Shown: positions 60,380 to 64,000 of the stretch, piece after piece
Numbering within the stretch: position 1 is the first letter of the stretch
Layout: the number at the start of each line of letters is the position of its first letter
From: Pseudoclavibacter terrae
GTDB lineage: Bacteria > Actinomycetota > Actinomycetes > Actinomycetales > Microbacteriaceae
Length of the DNA stretch: 64,000 bases
Reading direction: 5' to 3'
Assembly (NCBI RefSeq): GCF_008831075.1
Contig: NZ_WBJX01000001.1
Location: 62,001-126,000 of the forward strand
Translations under genes and position numbers: made by a program
The notes under the pieces: generated by a model
Told to the model about the DNA's origin: nothing
Databases searched by the model: none
The model's input: only the letters and a program-made list of their open reading frames with translations

Positions 60380-60385
60380 TACGAT
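60380..60385 (+). promoter_or_regulatory. -10 element, leaderless GNAT gene
   Basis: TACGAT ends five bases before GTG 60391. Confidence 0.5.
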
Positions 60386-60390
60386 GAAGT

Positions 60391-60852
60391 GTGATCTCGA
60401 TTCGGCGAGCTGTACCCGCGGATGTGCAGGATCTGCTCGGCATCTGGCGGCGCTCGGTCGAGGCGACGCATGCGTTCCTCTCCGCCGCAGACGTCGACGC
60501 GATAGCGCTGGATGTCGAGAGCTACCTGCCTCGCATGTCGGACCTGCGCGTCGCCGAACGCGGTGGGCGGCTCGTCGGATTCGTGGCACTCGAGGGTGAC
60601 GTCATCGAGATGCTGTTCGTGGATGCGGATGCGCAGGGCACCGGTGTCGGGAGCACGCTGCTCGACGCCGTGCTCGCGGGGCGAGCTCTCACCCGGGTCG
60701 ACGTGAACGAACAGAACTCGGCGGGGCGTGCGTTCTACGCGCGCCGGGGGTTCGTCGAGGTCGGTCGCTCCGAGACCGATGGCGAGGGGCGGCCCTTCCC
60801 GATCCTCCACCTCACAGCCCAAGCAGCAGCGACGCCGCGATACCGACCATGA
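60391..60852 (+). CDS. GNAT family N-acetyltransferase
   Basis: 153-aa acetyltransferase like YjaB/YafP: IRRAVPADVQDLLGIWRRSVEATHAFL at the start, acetyl-CoA loop FVDADAQGTGVGSTLLDAVL near residue 77, and NEQNSAGRAFYARRGFVEVGR. Substrate unknown. GTG 60391 matches the -10 element. Its 3' end overlaps the convergent LysE gene by 41 bp. Confidence 0.9.
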   Translation: MISIRRAVPADVQDLLGIWRRSVEATHAFLSAADVDAIALDVESYLPRMSDLRVAERGGRLVGFVALEGDVIEMLFVDADAQGTGVGSTLLDAVLAGRALTRVDVNEQNSAGRAFYARRGFVEVGRSETDGEGRPFPILHLTAQAAATPRYRP

Positions 60853-61426
60853 CGACGGCGATGATGGCGTCGAGGACGCGCCAGGCGACGGGCTTCGCGA
60901 ACACCGGCTGCAGCAGGCGCGCGCCGTAGCCGAGGGCGGCGAACCAGACGACGCTTCCGACAGCCGCGCCCGCACCGAACAGCCAGCGCGCCTCGCCGTG
61001 CGTGTTCGCGACCGACCCGAGCAGCACCACGGTGTCGAGGTACACGTGCGGGTTCAGCCACGTGAGCGCGAGGCACGTGAGCAGGGTCGGGAGCAGGGCA
61101 GAGGATGCCGCGGGGCTGTCCGCATCCATCGCCTTCGGTGTCATCGCCCGGCGGGCCGCGAGCACCGCGTAGCCGAGCAGGAATGCTGCCCCAGCGATGC
61201 GCACGACGGTGGTCAGCCAGGGGAGCGCCGTGAAGACGATGCCGGCTCCGCCCACGCCGAGCAGGATCAGGAGCGCGTCGGAGAGCGCGCAGACGGCGAC
61301 GACGGCGAGCACGTGCTTCCGCAGGAGCCCCTGCCGAAGCACGAACGCGTTCTGCGCGCCGATCGCGACGATGAGCGACAGGCCGAAGCCGAAGCCGGCG
61401 AGAGGGGTGAGCAGGTCCAAGGTCAT
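60812..61426 (-). CDS. LysE/ArgO family amino acid exporter
   Basis: 204-aa exporter of basic amino acids, six helices: LTPLAGFGFGLSLIVAIGAQNAFVLRQGL is the classic start (GAQNAFVLRQG diagnostic), then LTWLNPHVYLDTVVLLGS. Divergent LysR-type regulator at 61497 completes the LysE/LysG-type arrangement. ATG 61426 lies six bases after TATCGT. The first residues MTLDLL before helix 1 match the family start. Confidence 0.95.
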   Translation of the reverse strand: MTLDLLTPLAGFGFGLSLIVAIGAQNAFVLRQGLLRKHVLAVVAVCALSDALLILLGVGGAGIVFTALPWLTTVVRIAGAAFLLGYAVLAARRAMTPKAMDADSPAASSALLPTLLTCLALTWLNPHVYLDTVVLLGSVANTHGEARWLFGAGAAVGSVVWFAALGYGARLLQPVFAKPVAWRVLDAIIAVVMVGIAASLLLGL

Positions 61427-61432
61427 GCCGAG

Positions 61433-61438
61433 ACGATA
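61433..61438 (-). promoter_or_regulatory. -10 element, leaderless lysE-family gene
   Basis: TATCGT on the minus strand, six bases before ATG 61426. Confidence 0.6.
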
Positions 61439-61484
61439 TGGCGCACCGCATTGCCGGGTCCAGCTCATTTTCCTTGGCGATCAT

Positions 61485-61490
61485 TAGCAT
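61485..61490 (+). promoter_or_regulatory. -10 element, leaderless lysR-family gene
   Basis: TAGCAT ends six bases before ATG 61497, in the 70-bp divergent spacer. Confidence 0.65.
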
Positions 61491-61496
61491 GGCTTC

Positions 61497-62435
61497 ATGT
61501 CAGCCACGTCGTCCGGGTTCGACCCCCAACGCCTCGCCGCGCTCCGCGCCGCCGTCGAGACGGGCACCTTCGAAGCCGCCGCCCGCGAACTGCGCGTGAC
61601 CCCGTCCGCGATCAGCCAGCGCATCAAGGCGCTCGAGAGCGAGACGGGCCGGGTGCTGCTGCAGCGCAGCAAACCCGTCGCGCCGACCGAGTCCGGTGAA
61701 GTGCTGCTGCGCCTCGCCCGCCAGCTGGATGCGCTCGGACGGGAAGCATCCAGCATCCTCGGCCGTGTCGGTGCAGGTTACGGAAACGGCACGGTCGCGG
61801 ACCACGCAAGACCCGCCCTCGAGCGCCTCCCCATCGCCGTCAACGCCGACTCCCTCGCCACGTGGCTGCTCCCCGCGATCGCACCGCTCGCCGACGAGAT
61901 CGCATTCGAACTGCGACGGGCCGACGAGACGCAGACCACGGAACTGCTGCGAAGAGGAACGGTGACGGCCGCCATCACCGCCGACCCGGCCCCAGTCCAA
62001 GGCTGCACCTCGGTGCTGCTCGGGGCCATGCGCTACGTGCCCATGGCATCTCCCGGCTTCGCCGCGCGCTGGTTCGAAGTTCCAGGGGAGACGCTGACGG
62101 ACGCCCTCCGACACGCACCGGTCGTGGTCTTCGACCGAGCCGACACGCTGCAGGACCGCTACCTGCAGGCCGTGGGGGTCGACCCCGGGAGCCCGCCCTG
62201 CCACTACGTGCCGTCGTCCGCCGACTTCGTCGCGGCGATCCGCCTCGGATTCGGGTGGGGGCTCGTCCCGGAGCAGCAGCTCGACGACGAACCTTCGTTG
62301 GTGCGGATCGACCCGCGGGGCTGGGTCGACGTGCCCCTGTTCTGGCAGCAGTGGCAGCTGCACACGCAAGCGCTCGCGCGGACGGCCGCGACCGTGTCCG
62401 ACGCCGCACGCGTGGCCCTACGGGCATCCGCCTGA
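61497..62435 (+). CDS. LysR-family regulator ArgP/LysG
   Basis: 312-aa activator. DNA-binding LRAAVETGTFEAAARELRVTPSAISQRIKALESETGRVLLQR (residues 14-55, quoted in part) has the ArgP-specific SAISQRIKALE recognition helix; the C-terminal domain senses basic amino acids. Expected to activate the divergent exporter when lysine or arginine accumulates. Start confirmed by the -10 element. Confidence 0.93.
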   Translation: MSATSSGFDPQRLAALRAAVETGTFEAAARELRVTPSAISQRIKALESETGRVLLQRSKPVAPTESGEVLLRLARQLDALGREASSILGRVGAGYGNGTVADHARPALERLPIAVNADSLATWLLPAIAPLADEIAFELRRADETQTTELLRRGTVTAAITADPAPVQGCTSVLLGAMRYVPMASPGFAARWFEVPGETLTDALRHAPVVVFDRADTLQDRYLQAVGVDPGSPPCHYVPSSADFVAAIRLGFGWGLVPEQQLDDEPSLVRIDPRGWVDVPLFWQQWQLHTQALARTAATVSDAARVALRASA

Positions 62436-62455
62436 CACCTCACGGGCTGCGCACG

Positions 62456-62953
62456 TCAGCGGCCCGCTGCGACCGCCGCGAGCACCACCTGGTCCTCGCA
62501 TCCTCGGGCGAATCCGCGGATGCGACGGTCGATGTCGCGTTGCAGGATCGCCCCGCCGATGCGCTCGGCGAGCGGGGCAAGCCATTTCGGCCTGCAGGCG
62601 AAGTTGTACCGCCAGACGGCGAGCGTCGCGGATCTGCCGTCGCCGGACTCGTCCTCTGCGGGGCTGAAGCGCCAGCCGCCGCCGAGACGTTCGAAGAACC
62701 AGGACCCTTCTGTCATCTTCATGCCGACGTTCGACGGCGGCTTGTAGGAGACGTACTCGCTGACCATGCGGAACCCGAGACGGTGCACCGTGAAGGTGCG
62801 CACCCCTTTCGCCGGCCGTTCGGCTCCGTCGAGGAAGCGCTGGCGGCGGATGAACGGGTCCCATCGAAGCCGCACGTCGCCGGTGGTCTGGGACACGGCG
62901 AACGCTGTCGCGGGGTCGACGGGGACAACGCAGCGGGACTCGACGACGGGCAT
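62456..62953 (-). CDS. SRPBCC family protein
   Basis: 165-aa helix-grip protein: MPVVESRCVVPVDPATAFAV start, RLRWDPFIRRQRFLDGAE, SEYVSYKPPSNVGMKM and a long C-terminal helix IGGAILQRDIDRRIRGFARG. Such proteins bind lipids or polyketide-like ligands; ligand unknown. Converges on the LysR-type regulator gene, 20 bp apart. Confidence 0.85.
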   Translation of the reverse strand: MPVVESRCVVPVDPATAFAVSQTTGDVRLRWDPFIRRQRFLDGAERPAKGVRTFTVHRLGFRMVSEYVSYKPPSNVGMKMTEGSWFFERLGGGWRFSPAEDESGDGRSATLAVWRYNFACRPKWLAPLAERIGGAILQRDIDRRIRGFARGCEDQVVLAAVAAGR

Positions 62954-63078
62954 GCCCCATCGTCACACGGGGCCATCCCGGAACGTGCGGAGGCGCTCGC
63001 GGTTGCGCGGCCTTGTCAGGTTCGCGGAGGATGACGTGCTTGCCTGGTGGCTGACGGAAGCCAACGGCGGGAGCAGCC

Positions 63079-63363
63079 ATGAAGGACAACCAGCACAGCG
63101 ATGAGCGACTCGGGGACTCGATCCCGGGCGACCCGATCGGTGACCCCGCGGACCTGACTGCGAGCGAGGAGAAGTCCGGGGCGGAACCGGCCGGGGAGAG
63201 GGGCGACGTGCTCGGGGCTGCTGGCAAGCTCGCGAACGTCTTCGCGTTCGGGAAGCTCTCCGACGCCTCGACCGCGACCGCGACCGCCGACGGGACGTTG
63301 CCGTCTGACCCCGACGATGACGGCACCGGTGGCACTGGCGGCGCGCGCCGCGCCGGGGCTTGA
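63079..63363 (+). CDS. Small hydrophilic protein (94 aa)
   Basis: Not recognised. MKDNQHSDERLGDSIPGDPI start, acidic and Gly/Thr-rich, with one possible amphipathic helix DVLGAAGKLANVFAFGKLSDA in the middle. GGGAG is five bases before ATG 63079. Another member of the small acidic group of this window by composition only. Confidence 0.6.
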   Translation: MKDNQHSDERLGDSIPGDPIGDPADLTASEEKSGAEPAGERGDVLGAAGKLANVFAFGKLSDASTATATADGTLPSDPDDDGTGGTGGARRAGA

Positions 63364-63396
63364 CGGGTCGCACCGGCTGAGCCCGGCCCTCTCCGA

Positions 63397-63726
63397 TCAG
63401 TCGACGATGAACAACCGGGCGCCGGCCTCCGTGCGCGAGCGGTGGGCCTCCATGCCGGTTCCGACCTGGTAGCTCTGTCCGGCGCTCAGCGTGACCAGGC
63501 GGCCGTCGTCGAGCTCGGTCTCGAGCGTGCCGTCGAGCACGAACAGCACGTGCCCGCGTGAGCACCAGTGGTCGGCGAGGTAGCCGGGCGTGTAGTCGAC
63601 CATCCGGATGCGAGTGTCACCGATCTGCTGGGTCCGCCACCGCGCCTCGCCCGTGGTGCCGGTGTGGATGGTCGGCTCCAGCGAGGCCCAGTCGGTGGTG
63701 GTGAAGGCGTGCCCGAGGAGATCCAT
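63397..63726 (-). CDS. DHCW motif cupin fold protein
   Basis: 109-aa single-domain cupin. The name-giving region reads LADHWCSRGHVLFVLDG near residues 50-66, a permuted D-H-W-C version of the family motif, with His residues suited to metal binding; GTLETELDDGRLVTLSAG and YQVGTGMEAHRSRTE form the second cupin motif. Enzymatic role unknown. ATG 63726 lies six bases after TAGCGT. Confidence 0.85.
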   Translation of the reverse strand: MDLLGHAFTTTDWASLEPTIHTGTTGEARWRTQQIGDTRIRMVDYTPGYLADHWCSRGHVLFVLDGTLETELDDGRLVTLSAGQSYQVGTGMEAHRSRTEAGARLFIVD

Positions 63727-63732
63727 GGCTCG

Positions 63733-63738
63733 ACGCTA
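63733..63738 (-). promoter_or_regulatory. -10 element, leaderless cupin gene
   Basis: TAGCGT on the minus strand, six bases before ATG 63726. Confidence 0.6.
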
Positions 63739-63785
63739 CCGCCCTGCGCGGTCGCCTCGCACCAGTGGTCGCGCTACTGGTCGGG

Positions 63786-64000
63786 CTACCTGTCGGCGTT
63801 CTCGAGCGGTTGGGACGCGCGCATCGCCTCGGCGGTGATCTCGAGCGACCGGACGCGGTCGGCGCTCTGCAGCGCGCCGTGTCCGATGATCAGCTCGTCG
63901 GCGCCGGTGGTCTCGGCGAACTCGGTGAGGTAGTCCCGCACCTCCGGTCCGGTGCCGACGGCCGTGTAGCGCATCATGTTCGCGATCTGCTGCCCCTGGG
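63786..64000 (-). CDS. LLM class flavin-dependent oxidoreductase, C-terminal fragment (start beyond window)
   Basis: The minus-strand frame is open from the window edge (QGQQIANMMRYTAVGTGPEV) to the stop at 63786. GTGPEVRDYLTEFAETTGADELIIGHGA and RVRSLEITAEAM match the C-terminus of MsnO8-like luciferase-family proteins (quoted in part). About 71 codons lie in the window. It reads toward the DHCW cupin gene, 47 bp beyond its stop on the promoter side. Confidence 0.85.
   Translation of the reverse strand, partial: QGQQIANMMRYTAVGTGPEVRDYLTEFAETTGADELIIGHGALQSADRVRSLEITAEAMRASQPLENADR

Overview
The window is about 70% GC and gene-dense. Many genes use GTG starts, have 4-bp ATGA/GTGA overlaps, or start immediately downstream of a TANNNT -10 element (leaderless). 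Its gene content includes an actinobacterial NAD-glutamate dehydrogenase, BioQ with TGAAC-N3-GTTCA operators, an NrtR-nadABC-nifS operon, a DUF7882 protein, a DUF222/HNH protein, an MSMEG_6728-like protein and a guanidine-III riboswitch. Together these suggest an actinobacterium, most likely of the family Microbacteriaceae. This placement is inference. I see no rRNA, tRNA, prophage, CRISPR array or transposase.

Layout. 1-6 kb: 3'-truncated NAD-glutamate dehydrogenase, a Gfo/Idh oxidoreductase and a coiled-coil/two-TM surface protein. 6-9.2 kb: polar amino acid ABC transporter (permease, ATPase, binding protein). 9.3-13.3 kb: membrane-anchored esterase, small membrane protein, then an acyltransferase and glycosyltransferase pair. 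13.3-18.5 kb: a copper/heme-handling cluster (His-rich membrane protein, frameshifted CopC, PCu(A)C chaperone, Tat-exported DyP peroxidase, PepSY protein) behind a palindromic operator. 18.5-25.4 kb: DNA-repair-like protein, HNH protein, a 370-bp repeat field, manganese catalase, APC permease, riboswitch-controlled SMR guanidinium exporter pair, lytic transglycosylase. 25.4-35.6 kb: DUF7882, a cupin-like protein, ammonium transporter with GlnR-like boxes, oxidoreductase and acetyltransferase genes, an exported glycine-rich protein, pyrE and small secreted or membrane proteins. 36.1-38.3 kb: FMN riboswitch with a RibX/RibY-type importer that lacks a local ATPase. 39-47.7 kb: acetyltransferase, orphan DNA methyltransferase, DUF805 protein, and the nrtR-nadA-nadB-nadC-nifS operon for de novo NAD synthesis. 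47.7-51.6 kb: TrmH methyltransferase, the BioQ/BioY biotin pair and a divergent TetR/MFS pair. 51.7-59.7 kb: a complete kdpFABC-kdpDE potassium system, preceded by an extra 27-codon membrane ORF. 59.7-64 kb: small acidic proteins, GNAT, divergent LysE/LysR exporter and regulator, SRPBCC, DHCW cupin, and the C-terminus of a luciferase-like oxidoreductase.

Most striking observations. (1) A 79-bp palindromic element sits, frame preserved, inside two unrelated protein genes (a glycosyltransferase and nadB), like Rickettsia palindromic elements; a possibly related 72-bp palindrome lies at 24.35 kb. (2) A guanidine-III riboswitch abuts the Shine-Dalgarno of a paired SMR exporter. (3) A tiny membrane ORF is translationally coupled to kdpF. 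(4) A divergent TetR/MFS pair has overlapping leaderless promoters and a 12-bp palindrome in codons 2-5 of the MFS gene. (5) The hexamer GGATGC/GCATCC appears strongly over-represented on both strands.
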